From the NCBI GenBank assembly GCA_023425025.1, contig JAFADG010000018.1, positions 45,379 through 109,378 of the forward strand: a DNA stretch of 64,000 nucleotides, read 5' to 3'. Of the stretch, positions 1 to 7,636 are shown in pieces. The notes below the pieces were generated by a model, which was not told the origin of the DNA, ran no database searches, and saw nothing but the letters and a program-made list of their open reading frames with translations. This DNA comes from Bacillota bacterium. Its GTDB lineage: Bacteria > Bacillota > Clostridia > Christensenellales > Aristaeellaceae. Within the stretch, counting starts at the first letter, position 1. The number at the start of each line of letters is the position of its first letter. The position numbers were made by a program, and so were the translations under genes.

Positions 1-1
1 A

Positions 2-337
2 GTCGCCCGTCTGATTGCTGCCCATTGTGATCGCTGCCCTCAAGAGGCGAGATATGATGTTTGGGCTTGTTTATTGCAGGATGCAGACCTTCTTGATCAT
101 TACGGGACGTATGATATCTGGATGTGCTTTAACTATTACGCCTATACCGGTCAAGAGGGCATTGGGAAAGCAGCAGATTTCCTCCTGAATGAATATCCAC
201 AACAGGCGGCACGGCATAGGGAACTACTGAACTTTGATGTATCCAAGCAGATATTTGATGAGAAGGTTGCTTTTGAAAAAGCCTTTGCGCAGCGCCTGAT
301 GATTGAAGCCACTGGCGACTATATTCAACGAACATAA
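2..337 (+). CDS. HD-domain phosphohydrolase, C-terminal part (5' end outside window)
   Basis: An open frame enters from the left edge and gives 111 residues ending at the TAA at 335-337. It contains an early AHCDRCP stretch and a later DADLLDHYG stretch, the pattern of the second half of small HD-superfamily hydrolases, where the final Asp of the metal site sits in a DAD or DxxD context. The family hydrolyses phosphate esters, often of nucleotides; the substrate cannot be told here. The N-terminal HD pair lies outside the window. A TTG at 74 could be read as a start, but the frame is open upstream and continues the same fold, so I treat the gene as partial. Its stop lies only 12 bases from the stop of the convergent last prophage gene. 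Confidence 0.65.
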   Translation, partial: VARLIAAHCDRCPQEARYDVWACLLQDADLLDHYGTYDIWMCFNYYAYTGQEGIGKAADFLLNEYPQQAARHRELLNFDVSKQIFDEKVAFEKAFAQRLMIEATGDYIQRT

Positions 338-353
338 TAATGCTGACATTATT
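336..353. other. Short inverted repeat at the prophage/host junction
   Basis: AATAATG (336-342) and CATTATT (347-353) are perfect complements separated by CTGA. The repeat sits exactly where two convergent genes end, with the HD gene stop at 335-337 and the last phage stop at 349-351. A seven-base AT-rich stem is too weak to be called a terminator with confidence. It could mark the junction where prophage DNA was lost. Confidence 0.35.
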
Positions 354-546
354 CAGTGCTCATAGGCCGGTTGGCGTGTTCCATACGACAATGTAAAGAA
401 AAAAGCGCTTGCAGCTTGCGAAGCGTGCAACGCCAAAATATAGGCTCAGGCATGTGAAGGATCACCGTGCCAATGTAGTACAGCGTCACCCAATCCAGGC
501 TTTCCCCTGGATCGGATGACGCTGTATCTGCAAAGGAATCCCACAA
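349..546 (-). CDS. Tail assembly protein T-like, probably read by -1 frameshift from the upstream chaperone
   Basis: This 65-residue frame, rich in aromatic residues (LYYIGTVILHMPEPIFW), resembles the short T extensions that follow tail chaperone G genes in long-tailed phages. It is in the -1 frame relative to the gene at 552-893, and that frame is open well upstream of the other gene's stop, so a G-GT fusion made by -1 slippage is plausible. I did not find a canonical X-XXY-YYZ heptamer in the overlap. The alternative start is TTG at 544-546 with a poorly spaced AAAGG. It is the last phage gene before the junction. Confidence 0.5.
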   Translation of the reverse strand: MWDSFADTASSDPGESLDWVTLYYIGTVILHMPEPIFWRCTLRKLQALFSLHCRMEHANRPMSTE

Positions 547-551
547 TGCCT

Positions 552-893
552 TTAGGTAGGGTCGGCAGGCGTGCTCTCCTGAATAGCGCCTTCCTCCTGG
601 GGAATTGCTTCCGTGAGGGCGACTGTGATGCTATCCATAACGGTGCTGAGGTTCTCCAGCGTCACCAGACCGCCTACCTTCCGCTCTGTCAGGGATTCAT
701 CCTCATGCAAAAGTCCCGCCCACAAAAGGGTGCGGGCTGCCTTGATGCTACCGGATTGCATGGCGGAAAACGCCTTCTCCATGCTGCCATATTTCTCTTC
801 CAGTTCAGCAAAGGCGTTCAGATCAAACTTGATGGTCCTGGGCTTGTCCAACGCCAGGGGCACTACCATGGATTTTATATCATGAAGGGACAT
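552..893 (-). CDS. Tail assembly chaperone (gpG-like)
   Basis: The 113-residue protein begins with a beta-rich stretch (VVPLALDKPRTIKFDLNAFA) followed by helical sequence (FAELEEKYGSMEKAF) and ends in an acidic tail. This is the pattern of small chaperones that coat the tape-measure protein during tail assembly in siphoviruses. AAGGAGG lies just upstream of the ATG. It follows the major tail protein, the standard position, and overlaps the T-like frame in -1. The tape-measure partner is missing from this locus, so the chaperone can have no function here unless a helper phage supplies one. Confidence 0.75.
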   Translation of the reverse strand: MSLHDIKSMVVPLALDKPRTIKFDLNAFAELEEKYGSMEKAFSAMQSGSIKAARTLLWAGLLHEDESLTERKVGGLVTLENLSTVMDSITVALTEAIPQEEGAIQESTPADPT

Positions 894-926
894 GGTGATT
901 CCTCCTTGATGTTATGTGTTGTGGGA

Positions 927-1508
927 TCAGCCTTCGGGGTCCGGTTCCGTAGGCGGCGTGTTGGGGTACACAGCCTGGAACCAGAAATCAGCTCCGGTGA
1001 AGCCAGCATCTCCGCTGTCGGCGATGACCTGCCATTCGCCGTCGTAATCCCGGCGTACGAAGGTGCCGGTGAGCTTTGCGTTTCGCCATGCGGCGGCATC
1101 GGTGGCGGTGGCGTATTCATCCTGCACAAGACCGAATTTGCCTTTATATAACCAGACAAATCGGAACCGGCTCTGACTAACTCGGCTCATAAAGCCGATG
1201 GCCAGATAGGGCGGCTCGTCTGTGGCTTTCATGGTCATGACGCCATCCAGGTAGGTGTGACCCAGCAGGGTGGCTTGGGCTTGCAGGGGCAGTTCAGCCA
1301 ATTCCAGTTCCACGGAAATGTCGCCCAGGTTATTGGCGATATCAAAAACGCCGTCATCCGCCCATAATTTTTCCTGACTGGAAGTGGGGGAGATTTTTGC
1401 ATTGACAGCCCCAACCAGGGGCTTTGGTACTGCGTATTCCACCCCGGCGGCGGTATCGCTGGTAAGCAGCGCGTAGTGGATGTTCCGCAAGGATTGTCTT
1501 TGGGGCAT
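927..1508 (-). CDS. Major tail (tube) protein, phi13-like
   Basis: The protein has 193 residues and starts MPQRQSLRNIHYALLTSD, with an early 'tail tube' pattern: a loop about residues 40-60, then LELAELPLQAQATLLGHTY and a late segment on charged strands (FRFVWLYKGKFGL). This resembles the phi13/TP901 family of tube subunits that polymerise around the tape measure. It lies between the tail-completion gene and the tail chaperone, as expected. A strong AGGAGG is not seen; AGGAGGCC is close upstream of the ATG. No damage is visible. Confidence 0.75.
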   Translation of the reverse strand: MPQRQSLRNIHYALLTSDTAAGVEYAVPKPLVGAVNAKISPTSSQEKLWADDGVFDIANNLGDISVELELAELPLQAQATLLGHTYLDGVMTMKATDEPPYLAIGFMSRVSQSRFRFVWLYKGKFGLVQDEYATATDAAAWRNAKLTGTFVRRDYDGEWQVIADSGDAGFTGADFWFQAVYPNTPPTEPDPEG

Positions 1509-1522
1509 AGGGCCTCCTTTGC

Positions 1523-1918
1523 TCAGTCCCAGGGTGTGGGGAGCGGTTCATATATTTCATAAGCAGTGGATTTTACATAAACGTCCAGATCGGGAAGATA
1601 GCCATCCTCCACCTGCCCCGCGCGTTTGAAGCCCATCTGGCGCATGGCTTCGTGTAGGGCACTGTTCACCGGATGAAGGATGTTTTCACGGGCATAGATG
1701 TCCAGACGGAATCGGATGCGCTCCTCCAAGGGCACATCATCGGCGAACCGGGTATACTCCCGGTCATCCTCCAGCACGATGATCCTGGGGAAAACATCTG
1801 CCTCCGGAGATAGAAGCTGATAGATAGCCGGATTCCCATATGGGTCAACTGCCAAAAGAGAAACGAGCTGCTGGTTTTCTAGCAGCCCGCCGACTAAGGT
1901 GGATGCATCCAGAGGCAA
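1523..1918 (-). CDS. Head-tail joining / tail completion protein (DUF3168-like)
   Basis: The 131-residue protein begins with a helical region (LVGGLLENQQLVSLLAVD) and continues with the sequence FPRIIVLEDDREYTRFADD and a late LDIYAREN stretch, as in small phage proteins that close the tail tube at the head-tail interface. Identification rests mainly on position: it follows the gp10-like gene and precedes the tail tube gene. AGGAGG-like sequence precedes the ATG (AAAAGGAGG). The biochemical role of this protein within the joint is inferred from gene order. Confidence 0.6.
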   Translation of the reverse strand: MPLDASTLVGGLLENQQLVSLLAVDPYGNPAIYQLLSPEADVFPRIIVLEDDREYTRFADDVPLEERIRFRLDIYARENILHPVNSALHEAMRQMGFKRAGQVEDGYLPDLDVYVKSTAYEIYEPLPTPWD

Positions 1919-1927
1919 CGCCTCCTT

Positions 1928-2335
1928 TTATAGTCCCAGCCGGCTTTTGAGTTCGGCGGCAACCGTTTCGAGGACTTCCTTTTCACGAGTTTCCGCTGAC
2001 TTTTCAATAAACCGCTGGGCATTTTGTTTTGTGGTACCGTATTCCACGAATTTTACATAGTAGCTGGGGCCACTAAATCCGCCCTTTACCGTCACACCGG
2101 CAACCTTGCGATTGGATATCAGCGCTACCGTGATGACTTCTGCTAGCCGTTGCGGACTACGTCCATGACCGGTGCGGTGCTTACGCGCACGAGGTGCTCG
2201 CAACGTGGCTTCCCCGGCAATGATCCTGGCACCCTTGAGCAGCGCACCGTTGATAGCACCGGTGGCTTCGCTGCCCAATGCCTGGGCTTGCCTGCCCACC
2301 TCGCCAAGTTGTTCGATGCTGATTTTACTTGCCAT
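1928..2335 (-). CDS. HK97 gp10-family head-tail component
   Basis: The 135-residue protein contains the family features of gp10-like proteins: an N-terminal helix (IEQLGEVGRQAQALGS), a basic segment (APRARKHRTGHG) and the conserved YYVKFVEYGTTKQNAQRFIEKS block, in which a glycine-threonine turn is followed by 'Q.A..F..'. The family contributes to head-tail joining and tail maturation. The 11-base overlap with the head-closure gene at its 5' end suggests translational coupling. Length is normal. Confidence 0.8.
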   Translation of the reverse strand: MASKISIEQLGEVGRQAQALGSEATGAINGALLKGARIIAGEATLRAPRARKHRTGHGRSPQRLAEVITVALISNRKVAGVTVKGGFSGPSYYVKFVEYGTTKQNAQRFIEKSAETREKEVLETVAAELKSRLGL

Positions 2336-2684
2336 TTGGTACCACGCTTTTAGCTAAGAGAACCAGCTTTGCATGCTTCATTTGCAGATCAGTGATGGCG
2401 GTAATGTTATAGTCCAGTCCCTGAAACCGCAGACGCATGGAGTTGTCCACGTTCCTCCGGTAACGGAGGATAAAGCGGAGCTCCGTTTCCCGGTTCACGG
2501 CGGCGGCAAGGTAATACTCCCGCCCAGAGAGGGGTTCCACAGCGGCCCAGCAGGTAAAGGCAGGCTCCCAGGTTTCCTTTGATATGCCGCCCTGCACGGC
2601 GATATTTCTTAATAGAAAGGTGACGCGGTGGCGAAGCTCTCCCGCTCTTTGGTCACATATGATGTTTTTTCGGTGGTCCGCCAT
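2325..2684 (-). CDS. Phage head closure protein (SPP1 gp16-like)
   Basis: I start the gene at the ATG at 2682-2684, preceded by AAAGGGGA at good distance; the frame stays open upstream but there overlaps the connector gene. The 119-residue product has the usual head-closure pattern: an N-terminal RHRVTFL strand, a central WAAVEPLSGREYYLAAAV with the W-A-x-V-x-P-L-x-G-x-E signature, and a C-terminal strand ending near LVLLAKSV. The signature is highly typical of proteins that plug the connector after DNA packaging. Confidence 0.85.
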   Translation of the reverse strand: MADHRKNIICDQRAGELRHRVTFLLRNIAVQGGISKETWEPAFTCWAAVEPLSGREYYLAAAVNRETELRFILRYRRNVDNSMRLRFQGLDYNITAITDLQMKHAKLVLLAKSVVPNGK

Positions 2685-2700
2685 CCGCGTTCCCCTTTCA

Positions 2701-2982
2701 TCAAAAGAGTAGCCCCGGTTCTCGATAAGGCCATAGAAGCGCATGAAAGGCGTCATACATGGCACCATACGCATCCCGGTCCCCGTTTTCCCGATGGGCA
2801 TAAAAATGACCGGCCATGAGCAGGATGGCCAGTCGTACAGGTTCGGGCATAGGTTCTTCAAAAGACCTGCCGCAGAAATCCTCGCAGGAGGTTCTGGCTG
2901 CGCAAAGCAGCGCGGTCAGGTATCCATCCTCCTCATCCTGCTCAATGCGGAGGTGGATCTTCAATTCCGCCAGCGTGACCAT
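2701..2982 (-). CDS. Head-tail connector protein (gp6-like)
   Basis: The 93-residue protein starts MVTLAELKIHLRIEQDEEDGYL, the classical opening of gp6-like connectors (helical, with an acidic 'D.ED..' turn and AARTSCEDFCGRSF). These form a ring below the portal. It sits two bases after the capsid gene stop. It is directly followed by the head-closure gene, as in many Clostridia and Bacillus prophages. Confidence 0.8.
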   Translation of the reverse strand: MVTLAELKIHLRIEQDEEDGYLTALLCAARTSCEDFCGRSFEEPMPEPVRLAILLMAGHFYAHRENGDRDAYGAMYDAFHALLWPYREPGLLF

Positions 2983-2983
2983 C

Positions 2984-4186
2984 TTAAGCCACCTTCATCT
3001 GGAGGACCTTCACAGCCTCCGGAAGAATGAGCTTACCATCTACCCGCTGGGAGGCCAGGAAGCCTACCTGCCCGGTGGCGGCGTACAGCTCATTGAGGCG
3101 CTTGAAGGAACGGCCCTGACGGTCGGCCACCCAATAGAAACCGAGGTCGCCAAACAGGATGGACTTGCTACCCGCGCCAATGGCAGGCATAAAGGCCGAG
3201 GTATGTACCGGGCGGTTCAGAATAGTGTCGGGTTCACCAGCCGCGACGGAAGGATGCCAGATATAATCCCCATTGGCGTTCTTCAGCTTACGCAGCGCTT
3301 TGACGGTGCTGTCGTTCATGAGAAACACGGAGCTGCGGCGGTATGGAGCTCGCAACGCATAGAAAAGATCCATGACCTCATCCATCGTAATTGCGGTAGC
3401 GCTGGCGGCAGTAATGCCGGTCTCCGCGCCGCCCGTTGCAGCCAAGATGCCCAGGGGCTTCCCGCTTCCGTTGCCGGTGAAAAACGCTTCCTCCTCGGCT
3501 GCGCCGATCCGGCGAGCGAATTCCTTTGCAATATAAGAGGCGATATCGAATACACTGTCACCCAGCAGTTCCTCGGAAACCTTCATCATGGTGGCCAGTT
3601 TGTAAGCGCCGATGGATACCTGCCCGAAGGTATCGTCGCTCTCGGGATACGCTGCTTCCTCGTCGATCCACGAAGCCGTGCCCTTGGATGCAACCACGGG
3701 AATCTTCCGGTCGCCGGAGGAGGTGGTGATGACATTCGCCAGCTGTCGGAATATGTTCTGTTCCTGCAGCGCATCGATGAGGGTTTTCTGGAATTCATCC
3801 GGCGCGAGGAAACCGCCATGGTCATCCTCTCCGATCTTCAGGCTGTTATAGACTTCATGGGAAACGGATTTATTGCGCATGACCTGCCAGAAAGCAGCTT
3901 TGTATTCATCCGTTGCACGTCCGGTCTTGGCTTTGTCGGTGGAAGCGCCGGGTTTGCCGGTGAGCGGGGAGGATGTGGGCTGAGAAAGCTCCCGATCCAG
4001 GGCAGCCTGCCGCTCCAGGCGCTCCACCTCTTTGCCAAGGTTTACAACATCTGCTTCCATTTTGTCATAGGTGGCAGCGTCTTCGGCGGAAAGCATACCA
4101 TCGTTGCCGCGTTTGGAATCCAGGAATGTCTTGGCTGCATCCCAAGCTTTGGCACGCTTTTCACGAAGGGCAAGAATCTGATTCAT
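2984..4186 (-). CDS. Major capsid protein, HK97 family
   Basis: The 400-residue protein has a charged helical N-terminal delta (scaffold) region of roughly 100 residues (LREKRAKAWDAAKTFL and later VERLERQAALDREL), a linker rich in Pro, Thr and Gly, and then the HK97-like shell domain (GGFLAPDEFQKTLIDALQ; ELLGDSVFDIASYIAKEFAR; FFTGNGSGKPLGIL; PVHTSAFMP). The delta region is normally cut off by the prohead protease encoded next to it. AGGAGG precedes the ATG at good spacing. Length is typical and I see no interruption. Confidence 0.93.
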   Translation of the reverse strand: MNQILALREKRAKAWDAAKTFLDSKRGNDGMLSAEDAATYDKMEADVVNLGKEVERLERQAALDRELSQPTSSPLTGKPGASTDKAKTGRATDEYKAAFWQVMRNKSVSHEVYNSLKIGEDDHGGFLAPDEFQKTLIDALQEQNIFRQLANVITTSSGDRKIPVVASKGTASWIDEEAAYPESDDTFGQVSIGAYKLATMMKVSEELLGDSVFDIASYIAKEFARRIGAAEEEAFFTGNGSGKPLGILAATGGAETGITAASATAITMDEVMDLFYALRAPYRRSSVFLMNDSTVKALRKLKNANGDYIWHPSVAAGEPDTILNRPVHTSAFMPAIGAGSKSILFGDLGFYWVADRQGRSFKRLNELYAATGQVGFLASQRVDGKLILPEAVKVLQMKVA

Positions 4187-4201
4187 ATGATAAAAGTCCT
4201 C

Positions 4202-4906
4202 CTATTTAATAAGCGCCAGCCTCTTTTCGAGGTCCAGCGCTTTCACTCGGGGTTGTTCAGTTTTGGGAATCCGTGATTTTACTTTGTCGAGCAAGCTATT
4301 GGTTACAGCTCTTCGAGAGAAGGAGATACTGTTTCCTGGCGATGATGAAGGCGGTACCGAAGATTTGAACATGATCTCATCGCAGAAGCCCAACTCCAGC
4401 GCCTTGTTTGCGTTCATCCATGTTTCGGCATCCATGAGATGTGATATCTTTGCGCGGGACAAGCCGGTCTTGATCTCATAGGCGTTGATGATCGACTCCT
4501 TATATTCATCAAGCATCTGGATCGCTTTGCGCATTTCCTCGCTGTCGCCAATGGCCACCGTAAGCGGGTTATGGATCATCATGGTTGACACGGGCGACAT
4601 AAGTACGCGCGTCCCCGCCATGGCGATAACGGAAGCAGCACTTGCCGCGATGCCGTCAATCTTAACTGTCACATCGCCGGGGTACTCCATGAGCATGTTA
4701 TAGATTTGTGCCGCCGCAACGCAATCGCCGCCCGGTGAGTTGATCCAGATAGTAATGGGACCGGTACCGGTATGAAGATCAGCTTTGAACGCAGCGGGTG
4801 TCACATCATCCTCGAACCAGCTTTCCTCAGCAATTACGCCGTCCAGATACAGGGTGCGGGCATCCGGCACGGTTTCATCGCGCACCCAACTCCAAAAATG
4901 TTTCAT
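4202..4906 (-). CDS. Prohead protease, ClpP-like serine peptidase
   Basis: The 234-residue protein shows the ClpP-type pattern: a strand/turn WINSPGGD near residues 54-61, GIAASAAS with the likely nucleophile Ser89, and MIHNP with the likely base His112, then the AETWMNANKALELGFCDEI segment typical of phage members. It would process the capsid delta domain and scaffold during head maturation. Its ATG overlaps the portal stop by four bases (ATGA), showing translational coupling. Confidence 0.92.
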   Translation of the reverse strand: MKHFWSWVRDETVPDARTLYLDGVIAEESWFEDDVTPAAFKADLHTGTGPITIWINSPGGDCVAAAQIYNMLMEYPGDVTVKIDGIAASAASVIAMAGTRVLMSPVSTMMIHNPLTVAIGDSEEMRKAIQMLDEYKESIINAYEIKTGLSRAKISHLMDAETWMNANKALELGFCDEIMFKSSVPPSSSPGNSISFSRRAVTNSLLDKVKSRIPKTEQPRVKALDLEKRLALIK

Positions 4907-6147
4907 GTAGTTTTCTCCTTTGCAAACGCACCCGCTTGCGCGAGCGTGAGCATGTTGCCATTGATAAGGTATAGGTCGCCGCCATCTTCGGCAGGAATAC
5001 GGTCCAGATTTTCAAGCTCCCGGATGTCATTAGCCGACATCCAGCCGTTTTGCCGGGCGACAGCATAACCGTCCATACGGCTCTTGTAATCCCCACGCAA
5101 AAGGCCCTCTACGTTGAAGCGCACATAAAAGCGCTTCTTCTCGATATCCGAGAAAAGCGCTCGGTGAATGGCCTGTTCCCATCTGGTGATCCATGGGCTT
5201 AGCGTGTACTTGACGAACTCCAGGGATTGCTGCTCAATATTTGAGAAGCTGCTTTTCTCCAGGTCGCCGACCATATGAGGCGGAACTCGGAAGATACGGG
5301 CAATCTCATCAATCTGAAATTTACGTGTCTCCAGAAATTGTGCTTGTTCTGGGGAAATGGAAATGGGCTTATACGCCATCCCTTCCTCAAGCACCGCAAT
5401 ACGGTGAGCGTTGGCACTTCCTTGATAAATAGCGTTCCAGGATTCCCGTACGCGCTTGGGGTCTTTCACCACGCCCGGATGTTCCAGGACGCCGCCCGGC
5501 TGTGCACCGTTTTGATAAAAGGAAGCACCGTATTCATCACAGGCCAGTCCCATGCCGATGGCATTCTTCGCCATGGCGATGGGGCTGTATCCGACCAGCC
5601 CATCAAAACCAAGGCCGGGGATGTGTAGTACATCCGAAGGGGTCAATATAACGCTGGCATTTTTGTTAAGGGATCGGGTGTCACCCTCAGAGGGTGTATA
5701 TTCATAAAACAGCCGTCCATTGGCATCCCGGTCCACCACCATACGATCCGGCATGAGGGGATACAACCCCAGGACCTCTCCGCGCCCATTGCGGAGAATT
5801 TGTGCATATCCATTTCCCCAAAGCAACAGATGGGTCATGAGGGTTTCACGGAAGGAGAAGGCTGACATCTCCGGGTTCGGTTCATCATGCAGCAGCATGT
5901 ACAGCTGATGCTCGAGTGCTTTTTCTTTACCGCCGGTATCATTGTATCGATAAAGGTGCATCGGGAGGGATGCCACTGCCTCTGACAGGATACGAACGCA
6001 GGCGTACACGGCTGTCATCTGCATGGCGGAACGCTCATTCACAGCCTTGCCAGAGGTGGTACTACCGAAAAAGAAAGAATAAGCGCTACCGTTTAGACTA
6101 TTAGTGGGCTTGTCACGGGCTTTGAAGATTTTGTTCAGCAGGCTCAA
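4903..6147 (-). CDS. Portal protein, HK97 type
   Basis: The product resembles HK97-type portals: SLLNKIFKARDK at the start, SGKAVNERSAMQMTAVYACVRILSEAVASLP, LLLWGNGYAQILRNGRGEV, and the late IARIFRVPPHMVGDLEKSSFSNIEQQ block, a hallmark of the family. I start it at the TTG at 6145-6147 because AAAGGA lies about nine bases upstream; the ATG further upstream would begin inside the terminator of the preceding gene. The product is 414 residues. The ring forms the DNA entry pore and binds terminase. Confidence 0.9.
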   Translation of the reverse strand: MSLLNKIFKARDKPTNSLNGSAYSFFFGSTTSGKAVNERSAMQMTAVYACVRILSEAVASLPMHLYRYNDTGGKEKALEHQLYMLLHDEPNPEMSAFSFRETLMTHLLLWGNGYAQILRNGRGEVLGLYPLMPDRMVVDRDANGRLFYEYTPSEGDTRSLNKNASVILTPSDVLHIPGLGFDGLVGYSPIAMAKNAIGMGLACDEYGASFYQNGAQPGGVLEHPGVVKDPKRVRESWNAIYQGSANAHRIAVLEEGMAYKPISISPEQAQFLETRKFQIDEIARIFRVPPHMVGDLEKSSFSNIEQQSLEFVKYTLSPWITRWEQAIHRALFSDIEKKRFYVRFNVEGLLRGDYKSRMDGYAVARQNGWMSANDIRELENLDRIPAEDGGDLYLINGNMLTLAQAGAFAKEKTT

Positions 6148-6175
6148 TCTGCACGATCCTTTCAAAATGGGCATA

Positions 6176-6204
6176 TAAAAAGCACTTGCGGTTTGGCAAG
6201 TGCT
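6176..6204 (-). terminator. Terminator of the Ig-like protein gene
   Basis: AGCACTTGC (6181-6189) pairs perfectly with GCAAGTGCT (6196-6204) over a six-base loop. In the minus direction the stem is followed by TTTTTATA. It ends the 6248-7513 gene just before the portal gene, giving that gene its own transcription unit. Confidence 0.8.
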
Positions 6205-6247
6205 CATAGTAGCTCAAAAATTGGAATTCACTTATCTGTACTAGTTA

Positions 6248-7513
6248 TCAGTTGCCTATTGACACATTTGCTAGATAAGGTGCTTCATAGCTTAGCCCTG
6301 TGTCCGTAGTGTAAGTGACGTAATGATCGATTGTCCCGTAGATGGTGTACTCACTTCCTATCTTTAAACTGGCGGCAAGTGAATACTCAAAAGCGAAGTA
6401 TTGCTTCGAAGCCCCTTCTACGTACGCATAAGCAATTCCACTATATTTTCCTTCATAATCATCGTTAACATCAGGGTAAACAAACGAATCTGTTTTCAAT
6501 GCTTGATAAGTAAGTAGAGTCCCGGGAAATTGCACATGCTTTCCTGTATACGCATCTTTTGAAGCAATTACTTCCGATATATCTACCTTCGGATAACTAT
6601 CATCGTTCCGTACTGCAGACTTTTCAACCTTGATATTGACAGTTTTCAACTTCTTACCATTGCGGATAAATGTTATGGAACCGCTGCCAGCCTTGACGGG
6701 TACGATTCTGTACATGGTCATTTTTTCCGCAAACACATCATCATTATCTTTATCATATATACCCTCAATCGAGAAGCAATCACCTTTGACGCGATCGCTA
6801 TATGAACTAAACCCATTGACTCTTGCAAAGATATAACCCAATGTTGCCCCGGACTCCTCAGTGATCGTCAGGCTATCAGCTGTTACAAAACACATTGGAA
6901 CCGTGACTTTATACGACACGGTTTTTCCGGAACCGTCCATAGCTTTCCCCGTTATCGTTGTTGTACCATAAGACCTGCCGGTGACAATACCTTCTTGTGT
7001 AACAGACGCTACCCAAACGTCGGACGACGTCCATTCGATAGCCTTGTTTGTGGCGTCTGCCGGTTCGATTGTAACGGTTGGTGTAAACGTGTAATACTGT
7101 TCAGCTGTTTCACCTCCAGTTACACTAGCCATTTTAAACGGTCCTGGAGCAAGCTCGACCTTCTTGTCTGCTACCTTAATAGATCTAACAGGGATATTGA
7201 CATTAACGGTACACGATGCCGTATAAGTATCGCCATCTGTTGATGTCGCTGTACACTTTATCGTAACGGAACCTTTGGAAACGCCTTTAACAGTTCCATT
7301 TTTAACGGTTGCGATTCCGTCGTCTGAGGATTCCCAACTATATGATAACTTCTCATCTGTGCCCTGTGCCACAACATTCGTCTTGACTGTTTTTCCAACA
7401 AAAACGTCATAAGATGCATTTTCAAATGCAAATACCACATCAGCCATCGCAAGTTGAGTAAACAGAAGGGAAATTGCCAAGATCGCCATCATCAGTGCCA
7501 TAATCTTTTTCAT
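6248..7513 (-). CDS. Secreted bacterial Ig-like (Big_2) protein carried by the prophage
   Basis: The 421-residue protein starts at the ATG at 7511-7513 behind AGGAAGG. It has a signal peptide (MKKIMALMMAILAISLLFTQ, cut near AMA), then Ig-like domains with the Big_2 hallmarks SYSWESSDDGIATV...GTVKGVSKGSVTI and IEWTSSDVWVASV...GIVTGRSYGTTTI, and a C-terminal domain (from VDISEVIASKDAYTGKHVQF) like the OB-fold modules of Firmicute exported proteins. It has no phage structural role that I know. It sits between terminase and portal, is AT-richer than its neighbours, and has its own candidate promoter and terminator, so it is a moron (lysogenic cargo gene), possibly surface or carbohydrate binding. 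No LPXTG anchor is seen. Confidence 0.85.
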   Translation of the reverse strand: MKKIMALMMAILAISLLFTQLAMADVVFAFENASYDVFVGKTVKTNVVAQGTDEKLSYSWESSDDGIATVKNGTVKGVSKGSVTIKCTATSTDGDTYTASCTVNVNIPVRSIKVADKKVELAPGPFKMASVTGGETAEQYYTFTPTVTIEPADATNKAIEWTSSDVWVASVTQEGIVTGRSYGTTTITGKAMDGSGKTVSYKVTVPMCFVTADSLTITEESGATLGYIFARVNGFSSYSDRVKGDCFSIEGIYDKDNDDVFAEKMTMYRIVPVKAGSGSITFIRNGKKLKTVNIKVEKSAVRNDDSYPKVDISEVIASKDAYTGKHVQFPGTLLTYQALKTDSFVYPDVNDDYEGKYSGIAYAYVEGASKQYFAFEYSLAASLKIGSEYTIYGTIDHYVTYTTDTGLSYEAPYLANVSIGN

Positions 7514-7566
7514 TCTTTTTGCCTTCCTAATCTTTTTAATTACAGCGCACATTAATTGATACCATT

Positions 7567-7595
7567 ATCTTACAACAAAAATGGTAATAGAACAA
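7567..7595 (-). promoter_or_regulatory. Candidate promoter of the Ig-like moron
   Basis: On the minus strand TTGTTC (plus 590-595 of this kilobase) and TAAGAT (567-572) are separated by exactly 17 bases in an AT-rich stretch between the terminase stop and the moron start. The -10 box is only a 4/6 match, so this is a moderate call. Confidence 0.45.
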
Positions 7596-7636
7596 CAAAA
7601 AGAGTGAAAGTCTGACAAAAAAATGAAGGACAAAAA

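Noticed and set aside
2816..4276. 486-residue plus-strand frame over the capsid gene
   Set aside because: It is antisense to the clear HK97 capsid and connector genes and shows no family resemblance.
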